From: Sphaerulina vaccinii
Taxonomy: Eukaryota > Ascomycota > Dothideomycetes > Mycosphaerellales > Mycosphaerellaceae
Direction of reading: 5' to 3'
Length of the DNA: 64,000 nt
Assembly (NCBI GenBank): GCA_022570795.1
Contig: JAKUDP010000001.1
Span: 2,728,001-2,792,000 of the forward strand
The number at the start of each line of letters is the position of its first letter. Positions within the stretch are counted from its first letter, which is position 1. Shown piece by piece: positions 39,163-50,414 of this stretch. The notes below the pieces were generated by a model. That model was not told the DNA's origin. It was given only the letters and a program-made list of their open reading frames with translations, and did not search any database. The translations under genes and the position numbers were made by a program.

Positions 39163-42100
39163 ATGTCTGCGGTAACGGGGAAAGTGAGAGAGCGAAAGGA
39201 ACTGTACGAGCGATTGGCGAAGAGGAAGTCAAGAGATGCCAGGAGTGGTTTCTTTGGAGCAGCTCAAGTCTCACCTCGAGACACACTGCGCGAGAAACGA
39301 AGGAGATCAGCGACGAGCGCGAGCGACCTCAGACTGCAGCGAAGCCAGAACCCGAGCTCCACTTCGATTCCCGAGAAGCCGACCGTACGCCTGGTCAAGC
39401 CATCGACTTCGAGCGCATCGAACTCAACACGCTCCTCTCGTAGTTATTCAACGATCCAGGCAACCAGCGGTGACGACGCCGACGACGACGATGCTGAAGA
39501 ACAAGAATCTGCCACACATGCGCACCGGACTGTGGCGGAAGGAAGTCAAGAAAATGCTGGCGTGAGAGAAGCTAGCGACTCATTGCCAGGATTTCCGGCT
39601 TCAAGTCGGGAGTTTGACGTTTCAGAATCGTCTCCGCCAGCAAATGAGGCGTTGGGAACGGACCTCGAATGGGATCAAGCACCAACAACAACCCTGTATC
39701 TGAACACCTCGCAGCTCACGCTTGCAAGTCCACGATGGCACCGTCGAAGCACCTCCTCAGGATGGGGCTCGCAGTGTTCCACTTTGCAGAGCGGTAGCGA
39801 GATTGCTCTGGCGAAGAGCTTGAGAAGTCATAGATCTAGCCAGGGCACAACTGTTCGTGGAACTCCAACACCGTACGAGCACGAAAATAAGGCACGAGCA
39901 GTCAGCGACGATACGACCAGGTTGTCGTTACAGACACTGCAGGAAGCCTCATCACCTGAATTAACCACAATTAGAGCAGTGCCAGAGTCTGAGACGTCCA
40001 CATCGTCCCCGGTTGAGCCGCCAGCAGGGCTTGAGGCAATACACGACGCTTCTGTCGCAGCCTCGAGACCCTATACAGCACCTACAGACTTCTCGAATGA
40101 GTCGCAGTCATCATCACCTACCTCGCTACCGAGAACTTCAAGAAGAGCATATTCGACAGGGTCGATTCAGACTTTGCCAAGCATACCCAACCTTCGAGAG
40201 CTCACTTCATCTCCGATAGCGCAGCTGTATGGTTCGGACCCAGCTACGATCTCAGAGGCTGCTCAATCGCAGTCGTCATCGCCTAATTTCGTCGCCTACA
40301 GTCCGAGCGCTGGCAGTGTAGCGCACCGCCCAATCTCGCGGTCAGGTCAGTTGCAAGCTGCGAGCTCCGTTGAATCTATCAATTCGCGACTCGAGCGGGA
40401 CGAAACACCTATTGCTGGTCAACGGTTGGCTAGCCATAGCTCTTGGGCCTCTCTCGAATCCAACGATACCCTACCTCCTTTATACATCCCCAGGCGGAGA
40501 GTGCGGCACAAGGCTGCATCGACATCTCTAGCCTCTCAGGCGTCCTCTCAGGCTACTATCGTGAGACCCCGGACAGCATCGCCGGGCCCAGATGACACAA
40601 TGGAGGATGATGAGGATATCGATACGCTCCCATTTCCACGACGTCCATTCAGCAACCACCTTAGCACGATAGCGAGTGAAAGCGATGGACAACGTGGCAG
40701 TCATCACTTCAGTCACTGGTCCGCGGGCAGTGGAGTGCTGACCATAGGTACCGGCGATCGAACACCACTGTCGGCGACATTCGATGGATCTCGACGACGA
40801 AGCGCTCCGATGGACTCCATTTCATCGAACTTACCGTCTCCAGCAACACGTGGGACGAGCCCTGAAGCAGGTGATATGACATTGGGTATCTTTCGAGAAG
40901 AGTCGGCAGTACCACAACCTCTTTTCAAGACCCAGAATGGAGCGATAGTTGTCGACCACGCAGGACCCAGCAAAGGGCACCCGAAAAGTCTATTACCGCC
41001 TCCCCCACCGGTCCCGAAGAGTCGCGATGAAGACGAGCAATTTGATACTCTCTCCGAGATGACTCGACGATCGCTTCATCAGAAGCGATCTGGATACTCT
41101 CTGAGAGGGAAAAGTAACCACTCGCGCCAGCAGAGCGAGATCAGTTATGTTGGAAGTGAACGAAGCAGTCAGGGCACTGGTATCTTTCCAGTGTGGGCAA
41201 GGAACTTCTACAGCGGTCAAGCACAACTTTCCAGTAAAGTATCGTTGACCAGTCTGAACACAACAGATCAGGCACGACCTGCAGCGCAGCAACATCGGCG
41301 AGGAGATAGCACTTGGACTGATCACAGCATCACAAGTCGATTGGGTCAGACCAACAGCAATGAGGAGAATGTCAGTCCTACGAGCAGTCACATCCTGCCT
41401 GCTATATTCCGGCCACGGACTCGGAATGATGGCAGCCGTAAAGCGAAGCTTCAAAAAGGGCAACGAAGTAATCGATCCAAGAAGTCTCGTCCATCGAACG
41501 ACCACAGACCAGACTCAACGCCGATTCTCGCAGATCCCCTTCAGCAGCCCGACGCCAACAATGAGGAGATTCTGCCTTCCGGGCAACCACGCTGGGGTGT
41601 TCTGCAAGATCACGAGGACGAAGTGCCCCCACAACGAAGACCTCGACACAAGCCACTAAGAAGCTACAGCAAACAAAACCAATGGGGCAACATGGAATTC
41701 CCTCGCCCAATGACCCACGACCGTCTCTCCGACTTCAACAGCACTGTACTATCATCCAGCCAACCCCACCTGGCGCTGAGCAAGCGAAGTTCTCAAAACC
41801 GGCTCTCATTCTGGCAAGCACCCAGTTTCACCGAAAGTCTCGATACGCTCATTCGCTCACGATGTAATCGGCAGGTGTTGCTTTTCACATTAGGTTTCGT
41901 TCTACCGCCTTTTTGGTGGCTGGGAGCTGTGCTGCCTTTGCCGAAGAAACCTATGGATGAGGGAGAATTGGCAGAGAAAGCTAGCGCGATTTTGCCGGGG
42001 AGTGAAGAAGATGTTGCTAATGCTATGATGAGGCATGAAGCTGGTAGTGATCCGGAACAGAGGTGGGCGGAGGATAGAATGTATCGGAAGGCTAAGTGGT

Positions 42101-42240
42101 GGAGGATGTTGAATCGTATTATGAGTGTTATTGGGGTTCTTGTGATTGCGGCTGTGGTGAGTTTTGTGCTTGCTACTCTTCTGACGAGTAATTGCTAACA
42201 CTTTGATCAGGTTGCCCTTGTGGTCATTACTGTACGATGA
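39163..42240 (+). CDS. Serine-rich protein with two C-terminal membrane segments
   Basis: Exons 39163-42156 and 42211-42240, 1,007 residues. The last intron (GTGAGT ... TTGCTAAC ... GATCAG) joins IAAV to VALVVITVR, completing a membrane helix. The first 880 residues are disordered, rich in Ser, Arg, Pro and Thr, with many short phosphorylation-like SP and RxxS motifs. The C-terminus has NRQVLLFTLGFVLPPFWWLG (membrane segment), a charged loop (EDRMYRKAKWWRMLNRI) and a second helix (IMSVIGVLVIAAVV). This is a widespread but uncharacterised filamentous-fungal membrane-protein type, to the extent I can judge. Intron retention would give an ending in LLTSNC instead. Confidence 0.78.
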
Positions 42241-42596
42241 CACTGGGTCCTGACGATCTATCGATTGATGCTCCTTGAGCCATGACGCTCCCGAGCGACA
42301 CCATTATTACCTTTTTGACGAACGAAGCGCGCATATTCCGTCAGCGAGGCGAATCTCTCTTATGTCGATATCTGCTGCGTAACAGCGTTTCATAACGGAC
42401 GGGCCCTACAGTGGCAAAGATAAATTTGACGATACCCATGCGTATAATGGATATAATGTGCTATAGATAATCGCATTTACAAAGCATTATGCGCTATATT
42501 AGTGCAAAGAAGGCATACACCGACTCAACAACTACTGAGAGGTGGCGAATGAAGAAGCAAGCTCATGAGGCACAATTAACTGATATGGTAGCTACC
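42241..42596. other. Intergenic 356 bp, convergent 3' ends
   Basis: A/T-richer than its surroundings (ATGGATATAATGTGCTATAG). It should hold both 3' UTRs. No RNA gene seen. Confidence 0.55.
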
Positions 42597-45500
42597 TCAC
42601 CTATCTAATCCGTCCAGCTCGACTAGCTTCCTCACAGCCTTCACAACCTGATCTTCACCCATATCCAGCCCAGGATCCTCTAACTTTCTTGCCAGTACTT
42701 CATCAAACATCATCCTCAATCGACTAACAAGCACTCCAATCCTCGCCCACCCTCGTAATCTCACCCAGCCGTCAACTAACAAGCCTCTGCCCTGCGGATC
42801 AATCGTGATAGGCCCGGAGAACATCAGCAGAGAGTAGACATTGAATGGCGTCAGATCTCGGATGAAGACTTTGCTGGTAGCCATCTTGGTGAAGTAACTC
42901 ATGTAAACTGAATTGCCAGGGAAGGTCTGCGCATCGAACAGGGTGGAGGATGGATGAACGAAGACTCGACCGTTCTCTTCATTGTAGAATTTGATCATTC
43001 GTGCTTCTGGGTCGAGTTCTACGTTTCCGGAAGCAGTAGAGGCGTACTTCTTGTCAGGAAAGTCGATGCGTGCTAGTCGAGGCTGGAAAGAACCTGCGAC
43101 GAGTGCGCGGACGAGGGCTTCGCTGGTGTTGTGTCGGTTGAGGTTCTCAGCTGTAGGTGAGGATGATCTGTAGCCAGTTGGCAAGAAGCCAATCTCTTGC
43201 AGAGAAGACAGGTACTGGGTACGATTCGTGGAGATGTCCATCAATGTCTGATGATTGAGGAAATTGCCATCACACCACCTGCGTAGCGAGGACGTTGGCT
43301 CACCACTAGCCCTCCTGTCAGCCCACTCTTCGTAGGCGTGAAGATCACAGATGAGATCCCCTTGCGTGCTACCAAAAGTCGCTCGGGCTGCCTTGGACTC
43401 TTCTCGCTTGTCCTTCGGGCTGACGAACGGACTCTTCACAGTGAGTATAGCAGCGATTGTCAGCGCCGCTTCGAGACAACCAAATACAGCGCCATACACG
43501 AGCAACTTGCCGCAGCGCAAATCGGCAGGTATCATGGACAGGTGTCGACCAAGAGCTGTGAGATCGGTACTGTCCAGAGCACCGATACGTGTCAATAGCT
43601 TGAGCGCGCCAGCAACAGCAAGTGTCTCTGGCGGCGTCAGCGCAGAGGCAAGGAAGGACGGTACATCTACCACGCCCATTGCGCGCACGGACAGACAAAG
43701 CTGCTCAAGCGGCACTCGTCTGATCTCTGGCTCAGGTCTCTCGGCCATTTTAGCTTCTGCTGATCGCGTGTACAGCTTGTAGCATTCACCTGCTCGCACA
43801 CGACCAGCACGACCACGACGTTGCTTACATGCAGCACGCGACGCCCATACTTCAGCTAGCTTTACCATGTTGATGGCAGGATCGAAGCTTGTCTCCTTGA
43901 CGCGACCAGTATCGATGACTGCAACAATGTCCTCGATAGTGATGGAGGTCTCAGCTACGTTGGTCGCAGCAATGACCTTGCGCATGCCTCGAGGTGCCTT
44001 GGGGAAAACTCTCCGCTGTTCAGAGCTTTGGAGTGATGCGTGGAGTGGTAGAGCGTGTAGGTTTGGCACATTTCGAAGAGCTCGCAAGGTCTGGTCAATC
44101 TCGCCCACTCCAGGCAAGAAGATCAAGATGCCACCTTCTGTGTTGCCCAGCATCCGGTCGATGTGCTCTACGGTGCGAGCAATGAGTTCGTAGTTGATCC
44201 TCGTGCCCACTGTCCTCAAGGCTTGCCCAAGTCCAGGTTGGGCTCGCGGCGTCGAGGTCTCAGAAGTGTTGCCACGTATCACATCGTCGAGTGTTAGGTC
44301 AGCTAGCGTGTCTGCCTCATCTTCTTCTACTGCACCGCCGAAGCCAGTCATGCGCAGGATATCGTCCAAGTAGATGTCCTGCACAGGATACGTGCGGCCT
44401 TGAATTTCCACTTTTCCGACACTCGATGAAGCCTTGAAGTAGTTCTCAAACATCGCGGCATCGAGTGTGGCGCTCATGAGGATCAGCTTGAGGTCTTTCC
44501 GCTTCTTCAGCACATCCCGCAGCAGGACAAGTAGAAAGTCAGTGTCCAGAGAGCGTTCATGCACTTCATCAATGACTACATGCGAGACATCTGCCAGACT
44601 TCGAACAACATCATCGGTGCTACCGCCTGATGTCTGCAAACGTCGTAGTAGCACACCAGTTGTCACGAATGTGATCTTGGTAATGCCTTGTCTCTGCTTA
44701 GACTCGCCACGAATCGCATATCCTACTTCCTCGCCAACTTTGCTGCACCTTTCGTCGGCAACACGGTCTGCCAGACCAAGTGCAGAGATTCGGCGAGGCT
44801 GGGTGCATATGATGTTCACTTGTTCGCCGAAGCAGCGATTGATGAGATCATCAAGGACGAACTGGACGGATTGCGTAGACTTTCCTGAGCCAGTCTCACC
44901 AGAGATGATGGTGACCTGGTTGTTTGTAACTGCTGTCACAATAGCGTCTTGCAACTTCCAGGCAGGGAGACTCTGCCGTGCTTGCAGCATCTTCTGCTGG
45001 TCGGCTGTGGACTGCTTAGCCTGCCAATTTTGAAGCAGGCGCTCACTGGCAGCAGTTTTCGATGACCACGAGATTGGCTTGGGCTGTCTTCGCGGCTTCT
45101 TTGAGGACAGCCTCGCTGCCTCATTCGAGGACGTAGCAGTCGCGCTGGCTACCTCGCTGAGCTTCCCAGGATCGGCGATGATTGCAGGTATATTCTGCTC
45201 GAGCCAGTCTACGACACTGAAAAGCATTTGCACACCTAGAAACTCTTCGCTGGCAACGACCAGCACTTTCTTCAGTATGCTGAGGCGGACGTATGCAGGC
45301 AGATCAGTCTCGATGGACAATGTGGGCGGCGTGTATGGATATCCATTACTGGGAGGCCGGGCACGAAGCACAATTGGCTTCTTCGTAGGCGTTTGCAATT
45401 CTAATGTTGTGGTGCATATTCTGTCGTGGTTTGTAAACCTGTCACCGAAAATGGCCTCGGAAGTGGCCATTTCTTCGTCCCAGACCTCGAAGTCAGCTTC

Positions 45501-46751
45501 AGTACCATCTGAAGAGGGAGCTTCTAGCCCAAGTAACCTGCTTTGCAGTAGTTCAGCAGCACGACCCTCGACGCCGCCACACGAGTCCAGTACTTCCGAG
45601 CACAGCTCTTGGGCGTATCCAGTGGCTGCTAAGCGTTTGATCTTGCCTTCACGCTTTAAGTCACCGCTTGCCATGCTCACTCCAGCCATGTAGTTGTCCG
45701 GCAGCGTCCATTTGGGTAGATCATCCTCGGGAACATGAATCAGAAGCCATTCCAGACACTCTTCTTTGTCCTTACAGATCTCAGCTGCCTCCACGACATG
45801 GCTTCTTCGAAAGCCAATACCAGATAGCTCATCTGCAATACTCCTGCGCTGACCTGCTGTTAACGTCGCATCATGTGGATTCCATGCCCCGCCTTGTCGA
45901 ATGAGCAGCTCAACGCCTCGTCTTGTCCGCTCTCCCATTTCCACCTTAGGGACTCTCATCCAGCCTTTGAGAACGTGCTTGCTTTGCACTTGACCATCTA
46001 GGCTGACCACCTCCAGCTTCTTGTCCTCTGCCTGCTGCTTGACCTTGTCTGCTCGGGCCTTTTCTTTCGCCAACTTGGCCTCATCATGTCTTTTCTTGGC
46101 TAGGAATGGGTCTGCCTCGTACATGTAGGCATTTCCCTGCGCCACCGCCTCGCTCTTCAGGTCTTGGAAGTCGCCTTTCCAAAGATCGCGATAAGTAGGA
46201 GGCAACATCATGTGAATGTTCTTCATGTTGCTCACCCTGAACAAGGCATATGCAGCTGCAAAGTGTCTCGCTTCCAGCGCACTCTCCTGGGTACCCCGTT
46301 CATTGAGATAATCCGGTGGTGGCACGATCGGCGGAAGTGTGATCACCTCGCCTGTTTTGGGATTCGTCTGCTTTATGATGACCCCTCCAGTGTAGCCTCG
46401 TGGGTTGCGGCGAGTGGTATACTCCGGCCGTCCCCACTTCTGCTTCTGGCAGTGCTCATTGAACATAGTCTGAGGCAATTTGCCCGTCCATGATGCGCCT
46501 CCGATCAGCGTCCTCGTGTCTGGTTTCTTTGGCTCCTCTGGCTGTGCTCCGTCTGCGCCACCTGTAGTCTTCGCTTTGCTGCTTCCCACTGGAGGGTTGT
46601 CACTTTCTTGCGCGGGCTTCTTACTCTTTTTCGGCTTTCCATCGCCAAAGACGATGTAGCTCGTGTCTTCTTCATTCAAGGTGGCTGCAGCAGGCTTCTT
46701 GCTGCTGCTTGCTTTGCCACCGGTGCGCGACGCATGTGGCTTGTTGACCAT
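42597..46751 (-). CDS. DEAH/RHA-type RNA helicase, DHX57/DHX29-like
   Basis: 1,384 residues, single exon, ATG 46751. The N-terminus is basic and disordered, then a UBA-like segment (about 300-345, IADELSGIGFRRSHVVEA) and an RWD-like segment (about 415-530, FTNHDRICTTTLELQ). The helicase core has motif I GETGSGKST (about 618-626), motif II DEVH (about 725), motif III SATLD, and motif VI QRRGRAGR (about 977). HA2 and OB domains follow. Motif II is DEVH instead of DEAH. The UBA-RWD-helicase order is that of human DHX57 and yeast YLR419W, and the relative DHX29 acts in 40S scanning. A translation or RNA-decay role is inferred. Confidence 0.9.
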   Translation of the reverse strand: MVNKPHASRTGGKASSSKKPAAATLNEEDTSYIVFGDGKPKKSKKPAQESDNPPVGSSKAKTTGGADGAQPEEPKKPDTRTLIGGASWTGKLPQTMFNEHCQKQKWGRPEYTTRRNPRGYTGGVIIKQTNPKTGEVITLPPIVPPPDYLNERGTQESALEARHFAAAYALFRVSNMKNIHMMLPPTYRDLWKGDFQDLKSEAVAQGNAYMYEADPFLAKKRHDEAKLAKEKARADKVKQQAEDKKLEVVSLDGQVQSKHVLKGWMRVPKVEMGERTRRGVELLIRQGGAWNPHDATLTAGQRRSIADELSGIGFRRSHVVEAAEICKDKEECLEWLLIHVPEDDLPKWTLPDNYMAGVSMASGDLKREGKIKRLAATGYAQELCSEVLDSCGGVEGRAAELLQSRLLGLEAPSSDGTEADFEVWDEEMATSEAIFGDRFTNHDRICTTTLELQTPTKKPIVLRARPPSNGYPYTPPTLSIETDLPAYVRLSILKKVLVVASEEFLGVQMLFSVVDWLEQNIPAIIADPGKLSEVASATATSSNEAARLSSKKPRRQPKPISWSSKTAASERLLQNWQAKQSTADQQKMLQARQSLPAWKLQDAIVTAVTNNQVTIISGETGSGKSTQSVQFVLDDLINRCFGEQVNIICTQPRRISALGLADRVADERCSKVGEEVGYAIRGESKQRQGITKITFVTTGVLLRRLQTSGGSTDDVVRSLADVSHVVIDEVHERSLDTDFLLVLLRDVLKKRKDLKLILMSATLDAAMFENYFKASSSVGKVEIQGRTYPVQDIYLDDILRMTGFGGAVEEDEADTLADLTLDDVIRGNTSETSTPRAQPGLGQALRTVGTRINYELIARTVEHIDRMLGNTEGGILIFLPGVGEIDQTLRALRNVPNLHALPLHASLQSSEQRRVFPKAPRGMRKVIAATNVAETSITIEDIVAVIDTGRVKETSFDPAINMVKLAEVWASRAACKQRRGRAGRVRAGECYKLYTRSAEAKMAERPEPEIRRVPLEQLCLSVRAMGVVDVPSFLASALTPPETLAVAGALKLLTRIGALDSTDLTALGRHLSMIPADLRCGKLLVYGAVFGCLEAALTIAAILTVKSPFVSPKDKREESKAARATFGSTQGDLICDLHAYEEWADRRASGEPTSSLRRWCDGNFLNHQTLMDISTNRTQYLSSLQEIGFLPTGYRSSSPTAENLNRHNTSEALVRALVAGSFQPRLARIDFPDKKYASTASGNVELDPEARMIKFYNEENGRVFVHPSSTLFDAQTFPGNSVYMSYFTKMATSKVFIRDLTPFNVYSLLMFSGPITIDPQGRGLLVDGWVRLRGWARIGVLVSRLRMMFDEVLARKLEDPGLDMGEDQVVKAVRKLVELDGLDR

Positions 46752-47403
46752 CTCGTCACGGAATCAGCGCAGGAGCAGGAGCGCGTGGTATTAGTGTTGG
46801 TGTCCATCTTCAAAAGTTTTGTTCAGCTTCGACGTGGAAGACGCGGTTCGCGACAAAAGGTCATTGTGGGGCAAAATCAAGGGCCCGTGCGTTGTGTCTG
46901 TGCTTCCACTTCACTTTCGTTCGGCTCCCTGCTCTACGACGACATCATGACCTATATACAGTCGACCTTCTGACCTTTGGCTGTCGTGACCTCCACGAGA
47001 TGGAGGAGAGGCAATGGTCCGATGGATTTCTGGCCCACAAGATGAGCCCACCTCGGGCTTTCAGGCCTTAGTCCTCTCCGAGTCCACAACCACACCATCT
47101 CTGAGCATCAACAGCTCTTGCAGCAAAGCCGTATGTCGACTGAGTAGGATCTTGACACGACTCATATTGAGCATGTCAACTCTTGGCATGCTGATGTCTA
47201 CCTGAGCAGTATCTGCCGCACGCCGAGACAGAGCGGGGGATTCATGTAGTACCAGCATGCCCACCGAGGTCACGTAGAGAAGTACCACATACCACCATGC
47301 CACTTGCATTGAGCTCGTAGTCGATGATATGTGAGGCACGCTCTTGGTCGAAACGTCGCAGCTGAGATTTATCAGAAACATAGTTTGACAACAGCGTAAC
47401 AAT
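46752..47403. promoter_or_regulatory. Divergent promoter helicase / acyl-CoA ligase, with CCTCGG pair
   Basis: 652 bp. CCTCGG at 47051-47056 and CCGAGG at 47264-47269, about 350 and 140 bp upstream of the ligase ATG. A minus-strand frame of 106 codons (47061-47381) overlaps, see the separate entry. Confidence 0.45.
47061..47381 (-). CDS. Possible small membrane protein (weak call)
   Basis: 106 codons from ATG 47381 (MFLINLSCDVSTKS). One hydrophobic helix (VAWWYVVLLYVTSVGMLVL), then an amphipathic MLNMSRVKILLSRHTALLQE. It could be a small single-pass protein. It lies in the promoter of the ligase gene on the opposite strand, and I know no family for it, so it may be a chance frame. Confidence 0.28.
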   Translation of the reverse strand: MFLINLSCDVSTKSVPHISSTTSSMQVAWWYVVLLYVTSVGMLVLHESPALSRRAADTAQVDISMPRVDMLNMSRVKILLSRHTALLQELLMLRDGVVVDSERTKA

Positions 47404-49290
47404 ATGGCAGCTTCAACGATGGAAAGGATATACCATCATCCGACACAACGACACGTCGAACTCCCGTCTATGGACTTGCTTACACTGCTATTTGGTATAT
47501 GAGCTGTTTGCAGTAGTTGTAGGCGCAACGCTAATGAAATAATCAGAGTCCGAGCATTCAGCTGCACAAGATGACACCGTCCTTCACTTCGATGCCAATG
47601 ATCCTGATAACAAGATAACCAAAGCACAACTCAAGAATCTGACCCAGAATATAGCACACGGTCTTCGTCACAAATACGGCATTGGCAGTGAGGGTCCCAA
47701 CATCGACACTGTCACTGTCATCACGCATGGCCAGATCCTGGTGCCTGCTCTGCTCTACGGTATCATAGCTGCTGGAGGTGTATATTCAGCTGCCAGTCCA
47801 TCTTCAACCGTATCCGAGCTAGCACGACAAGTCAAAATCGGCAAGAGTAATCTCATTGTCTGCGGAGTAGAACATCGTGATGTTGCTGCTCAGGCGGCCA
47901 AAGAGTGCGGTCTAACAGTGGAGAATGTCCTTTTACTTGAGTCCAAAAAAGGTGCTTGGAAGTTGGAGAGTCTTTCAGGACAGATCAATGCTCTCTCCAA
48001 GTCGCAGTTGAAATGGCGCCAGATCTTCGATCCTGTAAAGTTGAAGTCCAGTCTGATCGTCATACTCTGGTCGAGTGGCACTACTGGCTTGCCCAAAGGA
48101 GTTCAAATATCGCATACGAACCTCGTCGCAGAGACATACTTGACTGCGCTGAGTGGACGAGAATGGGCCGCCAACGAGATCGAAAAGGGCAACGCATTAC
48201 CAGACATCGAACTAACAACCTTAGCTCACCTACCCATCTCACATATAGCAGGACTGTTCGGCTACCTCATCGGACCAATCTACTCGGGCGCAACAGTGAT
48301 CTGGATGCGCAAATACAACTGGAAGGAATTTCTCAAAAACCTAGCAAGATACAAACCCACATCACTCTACACAGTCCCAAGCATATGGCTAAGGATTTCC
48401 AAATCTCCCGAAATCACCGATCATCTCTCCAACCTTGAAGCCGCAGCAACAGGATCGGCACCAATGGACAGTGTCCTACAGCAAGCTTCCAATAAACGAA
48501 TCGCAGGTGGGACAAAGACATTCATTGGACAGACCTGGGGGCTTAGCGAGACCACTGGCGCAGTAACAGCTATACCCAAGGGCGAGACCGATCTATCTGC
48601 TTGTATTGGATACTTACTACCTACTGTTGAGTTGCGAGTAGTCGATGAGGAGTTTAAAGATATTAAACCTGGACACGAGGGAGAATTGTTGATTCGGTCT
48701 CCACTGGTCACTAATGGCTACTACGACAATCCCGAGGCTACAAAGGCTGCTTTCCATGGAGATTGGTTCTGTAGCGGTGATATTGGTGTGTTGAGAGATG
48801 GCAAGTTCTACGTTGTTGATCGAAAGAAGGTGAGTCTGGCTCGTCCAACATAATGAATGCTTGATACGGCAGAGCTGATGTCTTTATAGGAACTTCTGAA
48901 ATACAAAGGCTTGCAAGTGGCGCCCGCTGAGATCGAGAATCTGCTCTTCACGCACCCACAGATCAGGGAGGCTGCTGTCGTCGGTGTTCCCGCGCCTGAC
49001 GATCCAACAACGGACTGGCCACGAGCGTATGTTGTGGCACTTGATCGTACCAATGTTACCGAGGAGGAGGTCAAGGAGTTTGTCAAGGTACGCCTGGCAC
49101 CCTATAAGCAATTGCGAGGAGGCGTGGTCTTCATCGATGAGATACCAAAGTAAGTCACACAGCCAGCCATGTCTTTCCTGTCATTACACCTAGCTTACAA
49201 ACGCTCAGAAACGCTATTGGGAAGTTCCTCCGCAAAGACCTCCGAGAACGTGCCAAGAAGGAGCTGCAAGCTCAGAGGGCCAAGCTGTAG
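47404..49290 (+). CDS. 4-coumarate-CoA-ligase-like acyl-CoA synthetase, peroxisomal
   Basis: Exons 47404-47494, 47547-48829, 48890-49149 and 49209-49290, 571 residues. All junctions are in frame and restore family sequence (YIPS-type RHVELPSMDLLTLLF into ESEHSAAQ; VVDRKK into ELLKYKGLQVAP; IDEIPK into NAIGKFLRKDL). The adenylate-forming P-loop is SSGTTGLPKGV (about residue 205). A second core motif is GQTWGLSETTG, then DWFCSGDIG and the C-terminal lysine NAIGKFLRK. The last residues are RAKL, and AKL is a permitted PTS1, so a peroxisomal CoA ligase for aryl or fatty acids is likely. Two CCTCGG-type sites lie upstream. Confidence 0.88.
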
Positions 49291-49397
49291 TCTGCAAAGA
49301 TGAACCCGCTCCTCTCTCTGCCTCTCCTTGCCCTCCAGGCAAACCAACCTCCCCACAGACACCACCCAGCTCCTCTCCGTTGTCAGAGATACTTTCT

Positions 49398-50179
49398 TCA
49401 ATGCTCCTCTGCCTCCTCCCTGAGCTGCCGTCTGACCTTCATCAGGGCCTGGCCCAGCAGATTCTGGCCCCACTGTGACTTGTGGCGCATTGCTTCTTCA
49501 GCCTTGAAGCCAATGCCCCAAATCTTGTCAAAAGGGCTGGCTTCTGCCAGCAGTCGATCGCCTGTCGCCAAAAGTAGATCCTTGAGAGGTTGTGGATCGC
49601 CTTTGTCACCCATCCGCATGCTGGCTACGTTTGTGCATCTGGAGAAGGAAGTCAGCAACTTTCTCTGAAAGCGGATGTCTCGTTCCGAGTCGTTCGGAAG
49701 ATCTGTGGTCACCCTGGTGTATTCAAGATTGGAGAGACTTACTGAGAGAACTTCAGAATATTGCCCTTCTCCACGATCTCGGATCGTGCTGCGTTCCACT
49801 TCGTCTCATTGAAGTTCTGTACCTGCGCGCCGAAGCCCTTCTGCTTGCGGGGAGAGGTGGTCTTCATGATCTGGTCGGCCATCGTATCGTCGCCAAAGAG
49901 GATCGCCTTGTGGTACATCATAAATTGCTCTGCGCAATTGAAGGGCCCGATGGACGGGTTTTCCGGGTCTGTGAACGAGCATTTGTACCACTGACAGAGG
50001 TAGCCGTTATCGGCGTCGTCTTTCCAGAAGAAGACGGGAGTACCTTGATTGGAGCTTGAAGCAGTCGCATTGGAGGACGTTGCATGATTCGTACTAAGGG
50101 TCGTTGCAGTCGCAGAGGGGCTGTCGGCTGAAGTGTAGAACACTGGCAGCTTCTCGTACTTCTTCTGCTTTTTACCCAT
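49398..50179 (-). CDS. NADAR-domain (DUF1768) protein
   Basis: Exons 50179-49743 and 49638-49398, 225 residues. The N-terminus is basic and Ser/Thr-rich. The NADAR fold begins with TPVFFWKDDADNGYLCQWY and FNCAEQFMMYHKAILFGD and continues, after the intron (GTAAGT ... TTGCTGAC ... CTCCAG), with DLLLATGDRLLAEASPFDKIWGIGF and ends with RRQLREEAEEH. NADAR proteins (YbiA/RibX-like) are N-glycosidases that act on riboflavin intermediates or on ADP-ribosylated guanine. Which of these applies here is unknown. Its 3' end faces the ligase gene with only 107 bp between. Confidence 0.87.
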
Positions 50180-50414
50180 ATTGTCTCTGATACGTGGTTG
50201 TGGAACTTGTTGAATACGGGTTGAAATGTGTGCGCTCGGTTGTTGAAATGTCGTGGAGATGTTGTTGTCGAGGTCAAGGTGGAAGAAATGATCTGGTTAT
50301 CCGGAATTTTGGCACCGAATATGACTTCTCGAATGTGTGAAGTTGTTGAACTGTCAATAGTTATTGATCAGATCTATACAAGAAGACATACCAGAATCCC
50401 ATCTATACACATCT

